The notes under the pieces: model-generated
Told to the model about the DNA's origin: nothing
What the model saw: the letters and a program-made list of their open reading frames with translations, nothing else
Database searches by the model: none
Assembly: GCA_007570785.1 (NCBI GenBank)
Contig: ML660777.1
Span: 8,201,166 to 8,265,165 of the forward strand
Reading direction: 5' to 3'
Length of the DNA: 64,000 nucleotides
DNA from: Antilocapra americana
Taxonomy: Eukaryota; Chordata; Mammalia; Artiodactyla; Antilocapridae
Program-made: the position numbers and the translations under genes
In this document: piece by piece, positions 46,117 through 58,193 of the stretch
How the letters are laid out: each line of letters begins with the position of its first letter
Numbering within the stretch: the stretch's first letter is position 1

Positions 46117-46322
46117 GTCAAAGTTGCTCAGCTGTGTCCAGCTCCTTGTGATCCCATGGACTGTAGCCTGCCAGGCTCCATTGGCCCATGGAATTCTCCA
46201 GGCAAGAATACTGGAATGAGTTGCCATTTCATTCTCCAGGGCATCTTCCCAACCCAGATATCGAACACAGGTCTCCCACATTGCAAGTGGATTCTTTACC
46301 ATCTGAGCCACCAAGGAAGCCC
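46117..46322 (-). mobile_element. Bov-tA SINE with target-site duplication
   Basis: Complete antisense Bov-tA. It is flanked by a perfect 13-base duplication, GCCTTAGGTGATA, at 46104-46116 and 46323-46335. Confidence 0.96.
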
Positions 46323-46579
46323 GCCTTAGGTGATAACGGGGTGATTGAAAGGAATATATATAGAGCAACTTCCTTCATTCACTATAAAAGGGAGGTGATG
46401 AGTGAGCAACAATCAAGATGCCTATTCTTAGTATGACTTATTCTAAACAGTAAATTATAAATTTATTTTGGAGCAGCTGTACCGTGAATCCAGTGATAAT
46501 CTCACTGAATGGCCTGCTAAGTGAAGCTGACACTTTCTCTTGATTGTTCCACTTCTTGTGTGGGAGAAAATGTTACATT

Positions 46580-46850
46580 ATTTTTTCTAGCTTTATTGAA
46601 GTATGATTGATACACTAAAAAGTTGTGCAAACTTTATATTTACATTCTGAGGAGTTTGGATATTTGCATACACCTATGAGACCATCACCTTGAATATATA
46701 TGTCCCTGATCTTGAAAATCTACCTCATTTTCTCCTTTCCACTTTCCTTCCCTTGCTCTCTCCACCTCTCTTTCTTTCATTTTCTTCTCATCTCCTAACC
46801 CCTCCTCTGATTAGCACACATAAACACAAGCTTCCTGTTTATTGTTAGGA
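46580..46850. mobile_element. Ancient L1 fragment (probable)
   Basis: CTAGCTTTATTGAAGTATGA (46590-46609) followed by TGATACACTAAAAAGTTGTG resembles an old L1M 3' segment. Family and strand uncertain. Confidence 0.45.
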
Positions 46851-49405
46851 CATTTTTACTGCCATTGTGATTACTGATATAGCAGTCATTTAATTCTCTT
46901 AATGCAAATACTCTAAAATATATTTTTGCATATGCTGGAAAAGAGTAAGATGTAAAGAACCAAAAATAGTGAATTATCTAGCTGTTAAGAAAGGTATTGA
47001 TTTTATATAAATTTAATGGCATTTAATGATGTCTACACACACACACACACTTTAAAAAAAAGGTATTCTTTCTCTCTATAGTCTGTGTACTCCAATTTTT
47101 CATGCATGGGAAATAAAGCACACATTCTAGAATTTCTTTTTTCTGTTTATGTTGAGTTCTCCATAGAAAACCTAAGCCAAGAACATAATGTTCTCTGTTT
47201 TTGATGAATAGCTGATTCCACTTTAAAAGGAAAAGCCTTCCTTTCAAAAAGCTGTAAAATAGAATTATTTTAAAAATAACTCCATCTGGTTCATTGTGGA
47301 ATATCATTTAAATATGTATGCTGAGTCTAAAGTATTTTCCTTGGTCATGAAATAAATATGTGTACATAGTCTATCTACATATCTCATTAATTTAAGTCTC
47401 TGTCTGCTATTAAGCTTGCGAATCAATAGTTACATAAATATTGATATTGACAGTGTTCTCCAGGAGCAACAGTATTAGAAATCCATTACCTGTGTAGAGC
47501 CAGAAAATAATGACCAGCCAAAGGTAGACTTGTTCCGAATGTCAGAAATTAAGCCTTGATTATGTAATAAATTAATATTGTCTACTAACTTGCTCTTTAT
47601 GCATCAGCTAAACCTTGTTAACTGCAGCCTTGCAGCCTTGAAGAACAATATTAGAGCCTTCAGGTGATGTTCCTCTGCCTCTCACTCACTGGGACTTGTC
47701 TAACATTACCAAGAACTTCCACTCAAGGAGCTTGCACAATCAATCCTTAACCTTGGGACTCTTGTAATTGATGAAAGTCTGGGATCAAATGGTACATTCT
47801 TTGACATGGTTAAGTTATCTCTTGGAGATAATAAACCAATAAAATATACTGTGATTCCTTCGTCTACAATCCTATTTGATCTGAGCATAGGCTATTAAGA
47901 GCTCCGTTTTCTGTCTCTTTATTTCTCATTACTTGACATAATAAAGAAAATAAAATATAGTGAGTGGATGCCTGACTCTCCCATCCTCTTTCTTTTCCAA
48001 TTTTTTTCCTATAAAAAGAGGAAAAAACGAGAGCCCGATAAATATAGCTGTGGGAATGAAACCTGTATTGTTGCTACACTGCACATATTCTTATAGCCTT
48101 CTAAATCGTAAAATGTTAACAGCAAAACTAAATCTTGACATGTTGATAGCTAAAACCATACTGCAATATGGCACATCAATTGCCTGTTATGTTTTTGAGA
48201 ACCAAAAAATATTCTCTTCTGTACCATTAACATAAATCATACTGGTTAAAACACTTTAATACTCCAGGTGTTTTTCTTATGTGTTTTTTTTTTCTTCAGG
48301 TGGTGCATTTGTTGATATCAGCATGGGAGGGGGAGGAGGTGGGAGATGAGATAAACTGTAAAATTTGCTGTGGGGTTATGCACACAAATCAAACTCAATA
48401 AGTTTGTCAGATGAACATTTCACATTAGCCGATATAATAACCTGTCATATACTTTAAACAGTTTCTCCTCTTCCGTATTTCAGAAAAATATAGAGCTGTA
48501 CATTACCACAGATGCATGTTTTAATATTTTTTAAGAACAACTAGCTTTAGAAGACTTCCATCATCCTATACCTCTCCAGATGTGAGTTCTAGTACTGTTA
48601 TGAGCAAGCAAAATGACTACGTTTAACAGAATTTAAGTAATGGTCTACTGTAGATCATTTTTTGAAACATTGAATGACTGGAAAAATACTGGCAGTAATA
48701 TTTGGTCCTAGGAGGTGCATATCAATGAATTTTTTAAACATACGTATAATTGGCAAATTTTTCTGTTTTTAATTTTTGGAAGGCTGAATGAACATGGCCC
48801 ACTAAGCAAACAAGGTTAACACCTCTGTATCCTCTCTGTTAACCACAAGTGGTTGATTTTGTTCAAAGCTGCTTTATCCTCTCACTGGGATGAATATTTT
48901 AATCCTTAAAGGTGGCGGCAGCCTGTGTTTGGAACTCTTTCACTTTGAAAATGAACGGAGCTCTAAAAAACCTCCGAAGTTCAAACAGGGTGATCATACT
49001 TTGAATCTGTTTCTCATGAGATCACTTTCATTGCTGAACCAGTTCATTATATGACATGCTTATTTTCTTAGCTCCCATCTGGCCCCCTGGTATTCATTAG
49101 TTCCCATAGTTGTCTCCTTCTGCGTGCTCCTTTTCTCTTGCGCTGAACATATTTTATTGCTGGATATTGATTTAACACAAAGTGTCAGTGCATAAGCAAA
49201 TTCAGTAATTACATATAATATCACTCAAAATTCATTATTCCTTTTTATTGCTGATAATATCCCACTGTGTGAATAGACAATATTTTATTTACCCACTCAT
49301 CAGTTAAAAGAGATGTGAGTCACAGAGAGAGCAAGTTTAGCTTTGAACTTCTCTGCACACAGTCCAATAAAATCAATGGCTTTGAGGAGAGCTCCATAGG
49401 TCTCA
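46851..49405. other. 2.6 kb single-copy-looking DNA
   Basis: This is the longest region with little repeat signature apart from 61-64 kb. It holds a short (AC)n tract (47034-47050) and a G-rich patch (48325-48343). A pyrimidine tract followed by TTTCAG is present at about 48463-48482. No frame over 95 codons and no exon I would defend. Confidence 0.45.
47034..47050. repeat. (AC)n microsatellite, short
   Basis: About eight AC units. Confidence 0.9.
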
Positions 49406-49622
49406 GGGCTTCCCAGGTGACAGTTTTTACAGAATCCACCTGCCAATGCAGAAGATGCAAGAGATGTGGGTTCAATCCCTGGGTCAGGAAAATTCCCTGG
49501 AGGAGGAGATGTCACCTCACTCCAGTACTGTTGCCTGGTAAATTCCATGAACAGAGTAACCTGGCAGGCTACAATCCCGGGGATCACAAAGAGTCAGATA
49601 TGACCAAGCATGCGTGCACACA
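49406..49622 (+). mobile_element. Bov-tA SINE
   Basis: Sense Bov-tA: GGGCTTCCCAGGTGACAGTT head, B-box-like GTGGGTTCAATCCCTGG, body to GAGTCAGATATGACCAAGC. Confidence 0.93.
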
Positions 49623-50279
49623 TCATACTTTTCTATTCTTATACCCTTCTTATCCCTATAAGCAAAATCTCTGAGCCACTGTTTCAAAACTGGGAGTAAG
49701 GGAAAGTAACCAACCTCTGTTGAGATGACATCCCTGCCTTCAGAGAAGCATTCTGGGTTGGGGCAGTGTTTCTGGTATTCTGAGGTTGCATATGCCAACA
49801 TAGAACTTAGTCTCTAAGTGATAACTGGGGCAAAGGCGATCAGTACTTTTTCTGGTCTGCTATCCATGAGGTAGAACCTGAAGGGTGAAAGGAGGGAGGG
49901 GGATCCAGGTATTTGCTGAGAATTTAACTTCGGCAGTGTAACGCTGGGATAGATAAGAAATGCTCATGACCTGTTTCACCTAAGGAGATACCATAGCCCT
50001 TGCCTGGAGCTGAGGGAGGAGGGAGCCCCATCTTCTCGATCACAAACTACCAGATTATAGGCCCCAACACGGTGACCTGGGTTTTCAGAAAGAGAGGGAA
50101 TAGACTGTGGCTCCAAGGCTACAGACCTGTTGCTCTTCTGACAGATTTGATTTGTAGTACACGTTTGAGGCAATTTCCAGAGACTTCAAATATTGGAGGC
50201 TTTTTAAAGAAATAAAAATCGCTTTTGGGTGTTTTTTCTAAAGAGTATACCTACAGAACTCCTTATGCAACTGTTGTGG
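49623..50279. other. No gene recognised
   Basis: Somewhat GC-richer (49860-50060), with frames of up to 71 codons on both strands and no motif. Confidence 0.4.
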
Positions 50280-50600
50280 AAATCTTCTTTCTGGGGAGTT
50301 ATTGGAAAGATGTTATTTCTGGTTTTGTCACTGCCTTCCCTTCCTTCTTCATCTGCTTCAAATGTGAATTTAAGTGAGATGAAGAAGCCATCTTGTCACC
50401 ATGGGGTGAACAGAATGAGAAAAAAAAAAGACAACAGGATAATGAAAGAAATGTGGGTCCTAATGTTACTGGGCAGCAGAGCAATGTCAGCACCTTTGGA
50501 TTTACTGTTACAAAAGAAAAATAAACCATTGTGTGGTTAAGCCACAGATTGTGGGTTTTCTGTTAAACTAAGACAAATAGGATATTAACTTATACAGACC
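50280..50600 (+). mobile_element. Ancient interspersed repeat of uncertain family
   Basis: The blocks AAGAAGCCATCTTGTCACCA (50384-50403), then ATGTGGGTCCTAATG, then GTTAAGCCACAGATTGTGGG and GTTTTCTGTTAAAC follow a well-known mammalian LTR-like repeat order. I cannot fix the family. The 103-codon frame here (50229-50540) is therefore not a gene. Confidence 0.5.
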
Positions 50601-50689
50601 CACATTTCTTGTTGTCTTCAGAATATAGATTATTGCCTTAAAGGCATCCCATATTTAGTGTAATTTAAACCTAATCTCTTATTCCTCCT

Positions 50690-50854
50690 CCAATTCTGTT
50701 CTTTCTATTTTCCTTTTAACTTTTGCTTCCTTTTAGGCATCAAATTCTACAGAGTTTTACTAGTTTACAACCAGCATATTGTCTTATACTCCTCCATGTT
50801 CTACACCTAATGAGTCACTAAATCTTATTTTTACCTCTTAAAAAATTCCCTTTA
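50690..50854 (+). mobile_element. L2 LINE fragment, left part
   Basis: Sense L2: AATGAGTCACTAAATCTTAT then TTTACCTCTTAAAAAATTCC, the codons just before the L2 block that follows the BovB. Confidence 0.55.
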
Positions 50855-52443
50855 GCTCAATTCAGTCATTAAATCATGTCCTACTCATTGAGACCCCATG
50901 GACTGCAGCATGCCAGGCTTCCCTGTCCTTCATCAACTCCCAGAGCTTTCTCAAACTCATAGATGGTGATGCCATCCAACCATCTCATCCTCTGTCATCC
51001 TCTTCTCCTCCTGCCTTCAGTCTTTCCCAGAACCAGGGTCTTTTCCAGTGAGTCTATTCTTCACATCGGGTGGCTAAACTACTGAAGCTTCAGCTTCAGC
51101 ATCAGTCCTTCCAATGAATATTCAGGACTGATTTCCTTTAGGATCAACAGGTTTTATCTCCTTGCTGTCCAAGGGACTCTCAAGAGTCTTTTCCAACACC
51201 ACAGTTCAAAAACATCAATTCTTCAGCACCCAAGCTTCTTTATGGTCCAACTCTCACATGACTACTGAAAAAACCATAGCTTTGACTAGATGGACCTTTG
51301 TCAGAAAAGTAATGTCTCTGCTTTTTAGTATGTTGTCTATGTTTGTCATAGCTTTTTTTCAAGGACCAAGAATCTTTTAATTTCATGGCTGTAGTCACCA
51401 TTTGCGGCGACTTTGGAATCCAAGAAAATAAAGTCTGTCACTGTTTCCATTGTTTCCCCATCTATTTGCCATGAAGTGATGGGACTAGATGCTATGATCT
51501 TTGTCTTTTGAATGTTGAGTTTTAAGCCAGCTTTTTCACTTGCCTCTGTCACTTTCATCAAGAGGCTCTTTAGTTCTTCTTCATTATCTACCATAAGGGT
51601 GATGTCATCTGCATATCTGAGGTTATTGATGTTTCTCCCAGCAATCTTGATTCCAACTTGTGCTTCATCCAGCCTGACATTTTGAACGATGTACCCTGCA
51701 TATAAGTTAAATAAGAAAGGTGACAATATAAAGCCTTGACATTCTCCTTTCCCAATATGGAACCAAGCCATGGTTCCATGTCTGGTTCTAAATGTTACTT
51801 CTTGACCTGCATACAGAGTTCTCAGGAGGCAGGTAAGGTGCTCTGGTATTCCCAAGTCCTTAAGAATTTTCCACAGATTGTTGTGATCTGCACAATCAAA
51901 GGTTTCAGCATAGTTAGTGAAGCATAAGCAGATGTTTTCTGGAATTCTCTTGGTTTTTATATGATCCAATGGACGCTGGCAATTTGATCTCTGGTTCCTC
52001 TGCCTTTTCTCAATCCAACTGAACATCTAGAAGTTCTTGGTTCATGTACTGTTGAAGCATAGCTTAGAGAATTTTGAGCATTATTTTGCTAGTGTGTGAG
52101 ATGAGAGCAATTGTGTGGTAGTTTGAACATTCTTTGGCATTGCCTTTCTTTGGGATTGGAATGAAAACCGACCTTTTCCAGTTCTGTGGCCACTGCTGAA
52201 TTTTCCAGATTTGCTGATGTACTGAGTGCAGCACTTTTCCAGCATCATCTTTTAGGATTTGAAACAGCTCAGCTGAAATTTCATCACCTCCACTAGCTTT
52301 GATTTTAGTGATGCTTCCTAAGGCCCACTTGACTTCACACTCCAGAATGTTTGACTCTAGGTAAGTGATCACTCCATCATGGTTATCTGTGTCATTAAGA
52401 TCTTTATTGTATAATTCTTCTGTGTATTCTTGCTACCTCTTTT
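50855..52443 (-). mobile_element. BovB LINE, 1.6 kb, 5'-truncated
   Basis: Antisense BovB from the 3' end (CTCAATTCAGTCATTAAATC) to the ORF2 N-terminal side of the reverse transcriptase near 52443. It corresponds in extent to the copy at 11775-13398. It separates two pieces of an L2. Confidence 0.93.
51346..52372 (-). pseudogene. BovB ORF2 remnant with reverse transcriptase
   Basis: This is the best preserved BovB reverse transcriptase frame in the window: 226 codons at 51346-52026, preceded by 102 codons at 52064-52372. The long frame carries the NYAETFDCADH block (family form: YAKAFDCVDH), the GECQGFILSPFLF block and the catalytic YADDITLM at about 51594-51617. The upstream frame carries IPIPKKGNAKECSNY. 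The break between them is near 52030-52065. Several substitutions at normally conserved positions suggest decay. No function implied. Confidence 0.9.
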
Positions 52444-53040
52444 CCTATCACCAGTGAATTAATATGAACCTTCATCAAACGTTACTTGAATTATTGCAAG
52501 AGTCTCTTAACTGCTCTTCATTACTTCAGTTTCCATCCCATACTACAGACTAGGCAACAATTTTTAAATGCATATTGGATATGTCCCTGCCTTATCAATA
52601 GGTTTTCAATGATTCTCCCCCCCCCTTTTTTTTTGATAAATCATCAGCTCTAGACCTTCTTAGCATCACAGCAAGTTTTTGTAAACTCACCTAAGATTGG
52701 CTCTTCTGCCTGTTTTCTACTATTTCCCAACACAAGCTCTGTACTTCAGACAAGCTGAATGTGGTATTCTCTTACTTTGAGACTTTATATCTACTCATCC
52801 TTTAACAGAAATGCTTTCCTCCTTTTTTCTGCTTTGTGGATTACATTAGTCTTAAAATTCCTTTAAAAATATCACCACAAAAAACACCTTTGCATCTTTT
52901 CTTGGTATTGTTATAGTTGCCACATTTCAGTAAGTGTTTCTATTTTCTTTTCCCCTTCTTAGAATGTAATCCAGAAGTTCAGGCCTTTTTCATATGTGTA
53001 TAAGTGTGCATGTATTAATGCTTGATTATCAGGTTCCTAA
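52444..53040 (+). mobile_element. L2 LINE fragment, right part and 3' end
   Basis: Sense L2. TTGAATTATTGCAAGAGTCT (52489-52508) then TTAACTGCTCTTCATTACTT is the typical L2 ORF segment. It continues to TAGAATGTAATCCAGAAGTTC near 52960-52980. It fits 50690-50854 in register, so the BovB inserted into this L2. Confidence 0.7.
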
Positions 53041-53929
53041 TGCAGTGAGTGGCGTGAGATGTTGCTTAATGCATTTTTAAAAGGAATATAAAAAACAAGG
53101 AATGCAAGAAGATAGTTGAGTCTAGGATCATGAGAAAGAGCATGTGAGAAATAAAAATTACCACATATCATTGTTTTTATAAGTACATTGTAGTACCCAA
53201 GGAACATTAGATCTCTTATTCTAATGGCAGCTAATAAAGAAATTTCAAAGATTTCACATGAAAGAAACATCATTTTTCTTAACTTGTGCTAGGATAACCG
53301 TAAATTTATCACAAGTTTTACAACACCAAAATACTGAGAAAAACAAAGTAAATAACTAATTCTTCAAATCATCAGATAACATCTCAATGTAAATCTTAAC
53401 CAGTATTTTCAGATCCTGATATAAAAATGACACAACTATTTTCTGTATATGGACAAAAACTGCAGTCAATAAACTACTCACAAATTCAACGGACTTCAAA
53501 GACTGTCTATGAATTAAACAGCAGTTTACCTTTACAAAGGCAATTCTTATGAATTTTAATGTAAATGTCAACTTGTCAGCTCTAATACTCAGAGTTGACA
53601 ATAGAAATAAAGCTGGAATAAATGCATTTATAGGCACACATAAGTGCATATATAGCAATGAAATGCAATTAGTTCTGTGATATAAGTACAAGGTAGTGGG
53701 CACAACAAAGTAATGGGTTCTACTTTGAACAGGCAGTATGGAGTGAGGAAAGAGAAGCAAGAATGTCCCTTGAGTAGAATGATGCTTAAGATATCTATAA
53801 AGGGATATAGTTCACTAAGATTCACTCTGGGAAGCAAAGTAGCCCAGAGAGTGAAAACAACTTGAACAAAATGTGAAGATTTACCCTCTCTGATGCCTTC
53901 AGAAAAATGCAAATTAGTGAATATAAAGG
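53041..53929. other. No gene recognised
   Basis: A 134-codon minus-strand frame (53356-53760) has no domain I recognise and overlaps a 94-codon frame in another phase. Taken as chance. Confidence 0.45.
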
Positions 53930-54365
53930 AAAGGATAAAGAAGACAGGATCAAGTCAGGAGCTAAGATTGTGGTGAGAATTGAGTCTAGAAATAATAATT
54001 ATGAAGGGTCTTGAATAGCATGCTAAGGATTTAGGTGGAACTATTAAATTATTTCAGATAGAGTATTGTAATCATTAGTTTTCTGTTTGAAGGAGATTCA
54101 TTAAAAACAGGATACTGGAGGTCTTAGCAACACCTAAGGAAGCAGATAAAAAGCAGGTAAGGGATTCTTCCAGTAGTACAAGCAAGAGATGAAGGTCTGC
54201 ACCAATTAACTGGAAACCAAATGACAGTTACATGTAGGAAATTACTAAAGGAAAACTCATCAGTAGATCATAATGATATATTGGGTTTGACATCTAGAAC
54301 GAGTCCCAAGTTCCTGAGTTTGATGCCTGGAAATCTGACCTAGATGATAAAAGATGGTTTGATTT
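53930..54365 (-). mobile_element. L2 LINE fragment
   Basis: Antisense L2: GAAGGGTCTTGAATAGCATG (54003-54022), then AAGGAGATTCATTAAAAACAG, then GCAAGAGATGAAGGTCTGC (54182-54200). Confidence 0.6.
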
Positions 54366-54369
54366 TAGA

Positions 54370-54525
54370 TATAATGCATCATTTAGTCCAACCTCTTTAT
54401 GTTATAAATGATAAAAGTACATAGATGTTAAGTGATTTGCCAAGGTCTTGTAGCTGTTTATCAAGTCTTGAAAGGACTGGAACATAACTCTCTTAATTAT
54501 CATTTCAGGGCTCTTTCCAACATAC
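54370..54525 (-). mobile_element. MIR-type SINE fragment
   Basis: Antisense: GTTAAGTGATTTGCCAAGGT (54427-54446) then CTTGTAGCTGTTTATCAAG. Confidence 0.6.
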
Positions 54526-56434
54526 AGAACTATATTCAAAGATTCAGCACTCTCACAGTTTTCATGCCCGGCAAGATGACATAATGGAAAAAAATACATG
54601 GAGTTCCAGCTTCCTAATTGTTCCATAAAAGGATTTGGGGGCTATGTGTCTGACAATGACAGATTTGCCATTTGAGGATATTATCTGAAATTTATGAGAC
54701 AATTATCATTGAATCATTTTTATTTTAGGAATAAAAGTTCAGATTTTATCCTATTTTGTCACTGTAAAAAAAATTATGACACTTTCCAACAGTGATACAT
54801 CATGTATCATCAGATGTAAAGAAACAGTGAAGTTTTATGTTTAATAATAAAGCAGATCTGTGTAATATCAGATAAGAAAATCTAAAACCCAAATAACCTT
54901 TAGCTAATTACATGGACAACTCTGTATATGGAAATGAAGACAGGTCAAATTTTAAAACAGGAAGGGTTTGGCATAAGCATTTTAGAGAATATCCACATAG
55001 ATTTGTGTGTATGTGCATATGCATACATGTATTGTCATATGATAATTTTATGTACCATAAAACTAAAGATAAAAAAATCTGTATATGTTGCTGATGTATC
55101 AAAACCAGTAAACACACGTGGCACTATGCATCAAAACAGTGCACTCCATGTAAAGCTGTGATTACTCTCTGCCGCTATCTTACCTGATGGGTTTTGGGGA
55201 TAAGTACCAAGGTCTTAACTATCATAATGCTTCACCAGGCCTGCTGATGGTGTAAAATGAAAGTGGTAAAAGACAACATTTTCTAAATCTTTAGATTTAA
55301 AAACTAAACATATCTTTGTAACAAAAATCTCATCCAAAGTGTTCACTCTCTGTCATAAACCTTCCACAAATGATTCCTTTTTCTACTTCTCAGATAAAAC
55401 TGCTTAGTCTTCCTAGGCTTACTATTCCTATGATTGTAAAAGTGTTGTGTTCATTCATCTGAACTTAACCACAGGCCTCACTCTCTGACAATATTTGTCT
55501 TTACAAGCTACTTTTCCTTGCTCCAAACAAGCAGCTCCTTTTTGAAAGTCAGTCTCTTTCCACAAGTTTCTCTCAGCAAACATATCTTCCCAGCTTGAAG
55601 TTAGTCCTACTTTTTCTGTTTTTCTTTATTTTTTTTCTTCTAAATAAACCACCAGACAGACACCATTTGACTATAAAACAGTCAAGGTCTGAAGTTACCT
55701 TGTGTATCCTGGTTCCTTTATCTTGTGACTCCTTAACTCATTAAACATTGAATAAGCACAGACATTAATTTCAAATGGGACAAAATTTACCTCTTCAGGT
55801 AATGAATTCTCTTCATTTGTTTCTCAGGTCCATTTTAATTACTTCTGTGAGGAGGCTCCATCATTCTAACTCTGGCATTTCCCAAGCATAAAAGTTTAGT
55901 GAGACAGTGCACTGTATTGCAAATTCAGTATTAGACCCTGCAGGCCCCTCAAAAGTCACAGAAACTTGGGTCAATTTTGTCCTTTACAGATGGAGTTATT
56001 TGGCTGAAAATTTGACTCTTCACTTAGACAGGATTATGAAAGAAATAATTAAATATCTCAATACAGTGTAATGGTTTAATAGAAAAATAAATGTCAGAAT
56101 ATGATTTATAAAAATCAAATTTCAAACATAACAAAATCCCCTCTGGAGATAATCTATATAATCTATCACACATAGAACTAGATGTTTCTAAAATGCCTCC
56201 TCACCTTCATTATTAACAGGCCTAGAATTATTGCTGAACAAATTTCATCTCTATCATCATCTGATTCTATATAGAACATCTTACATTTAAATTTAGTCCA
56301 TTTATACTCCTCATTGTACAGATACTAATAAATAGCATTGAAATCCTTAATTAATTAATTAATTATTCCATTAATTCACTTCACGACTATGTACCATATG
56401 TTCTGAATGTGGCAGGCTTGTGCAGAATAGTTTC
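54526..56434. other. 1.9 kb, no gene recognised
   Basis: AT-rich to mixed. Frames at 54908-55161 overlap on both strands and are not convincing. A (TTAA)n run lies near 56349-56367. Confidence 0.45.
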
Positions 56435-56570
56435 CAGGAGATTTTATAAATTAAACAAAAACAAAGCTCCAAAAGTTAAATAACTTGCCCAAGGTCACAT
56501 AGCCAGTAGTTAAACACATGGTCAACTCATACCAAAGTCCATCTGTTTTTCATTCCATTCCTCTGACCTC
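56435..56570 (-). mobile_element. MIR SINE fragment
   Basis: Antisense core: TTAAATAACTTGCCCAAGGT (56476-56495) then CACATAGCCAGTAGTTAAAC. Confidence 0.68.
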
Positions 56571-57201
56571 AAGGAGCTCCTGGTTTAGTGGGAAAATGTT
56601 CAACCAAATAAATAATTTAAAATACAGCCTGAAGAGGTGTTTTGCTATTAAGTCCCTTAGCATATCCTCTTTCTCTGAGACCCTCATAAATCCAAGAAAT
56701 ATCATTTATTAAAATAATTCCTTTAATCACTGAAATGTCTTCCAAAGTGCAGATAGTCAGAGTCGCCCATGAAACTCACTTATAATACAGTAATTCGGAT
56801 GTCATTTTATTTAATTAATTTATTTATTTATGCTAATAGCTTAAAATGTAAACAGATTCTTCACTTTCACTAACTTTTAAAAGAACTGATATTTTTACTT
56901 GGAGACAACAACAGGTATGTTTCTGGGCACCCGTCACTCCATCCTTCAAGCAAGTAGGTGGCTTGATCTCTAACTTTCAGTAAGAGTCAGAGTATTCAAA
57001 GAGAGGCAGGTAGTGAAGACCTCTTTCCAGGGTAGCCTGAAAAACCAGGTCTCATCCTTGGCTAGATTGCCACTATTGTACATTCTGAACTCTACAGATA
57101 GAAATTCCTGTGCTTCTAGCCCTTAATGAAAAGGTTCCATATTTCTCCAGAACAATCACTGTTAGGACAACTCTCTCATTTGACTTGAAACCTTCCTATT
57201 T
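56571..57201. other. No gene recognised
   Basis: Mixed sequence with no repeat named. Confidence 0.4.
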
Positions 57202-57212
57202 TCATCACACTG
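57202..57212. repeat. Target-site duplication (left) of L1
   Basis: TCATCACACTG, identical to 58183-58193. Confidence 0.85.
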
Positions 57213-58182
57213 TTTTTTTTTTTTTTTTTCAGAGTTGTCTTACGGAATCCATTGGGCCTGTGACCAGTGCTTCCCGCTGCTGAAATGCTGTCTTTCTCAT
57301 TGGTAAAAAAAACTTTTTCTTTTTTAGTTTTTTTTTTTTTATTAGTTTCGCCATACAATGCCATGATATCGCCATGGGTGTACATATGCTCCCCCTCCAG
57401 AACCCCCCTCCCACCTCCCTCCCCATTCCCTCCCCCGGGGAAATCTCGATGCACCAGCCCCGAGCATCAATCCTGAGTTGGCGATTGATTACATATATGA
57501 TAATTAACATGTTTCAATGCCATTCTCCCATATCATCCCACCCTTGCCCTCATCCAGAGTCCACGAGTCTATTCTATACATCTGCGTTCCTTTTGCTGTC
57601 TCTCATGCTGGGTTCTCGTTACCGCCTTTCTAAATTCCATATATATGCATTAGTATACTGTATTGCTGTTTTTCCTTCTGGCTTACTTCACTCTGGATAA
57701 TGGGCTCCAGTTCCGTCCACCTGAGTAGAACTGATTCAAATGAATTTTTTTTTTAATGCTGAGTAATATTCCATTGTGTATATGTACCACAGCTTTCTTA
57801 TCCATTCGTCAGTTGATGGGCATCTAGGTTGCCTCCATGTCCTGGCTATTGTAAACAATGCAGCGATGAACATTGGGGTACACGTGTCTCTTTCAATTCT
57901 GGTTTCCTCAGTGTATATGCCCAGCAGTGGGATTGCTGGGTCATATGGCAGGTCTATTTTCAGTTTTTTAAGGAACCTCCACACTGTTTTCCATAGTGGC
58001 TGTACTAGTTTGCATTCCCACCAACAGTGTAAGAGAGTTCCCTTTTCTCCACATCCTCTCCAGCATTTATTGCTTGTAGATTTTTGGATTGCAGCCATTC
58101 TGACTGGTGTAAAGTGATATCTCATTGTGGTTTTGATTTGCATTTCTCTGATAATGAGTGATGTTGAGCATCTTTTCATGTG
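57213..58182 (-). mobile_element. Young L1 with probable 3' transduction
   Basis: Antisense L1. The target-site duplication TCATCACACTG lies at 57202-57212 and 58183-58193, so the unit inserted as a whole. Its right-hand part (57341-58182) is L1 3' UTR and ORF2 end, 5'-truncated. The left part has an outer T-run (57213-57229), about 98 bases of non-L1 DNA (57230-57327), and an inner T-run (57328-57340) directly at the L1 3' end. On the minus strand this reads L1, poly(A), unique DNA, poly(A), as expected for a 3' transduction. Confidence 0.88.
57736..58179 (-). pseudogene. L1 ORF2 C-terminal remnant
   Basis: A 147-codon frame matching the end of L1 ORF2, with the CWRGCGEKG cysteine-rich motif near codons 39-47. 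It is the ORF2 end of a 5'-truncated copy and runs in frame from the truncation point. Closely related to 18294-18870. Confidence 0.92.
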
Positions 58183-58193
58183 TCATCACACTG

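Noticed and set aside
48463..48482. Possible splice acceptor
   Set aside because: A pyrimidine tract plus CAG is too common; no downstream open exon with a donor stands out.
50229..50540. 103-codon plus-strand frame
   Set aside because: It overlaps an ancient interspersed repeat and an opposite-strand frame.
53356..53760. 134-codon minus-strand frame
   Set aside because: No recognisable content and an overlapping frame in another phase; probable chance.
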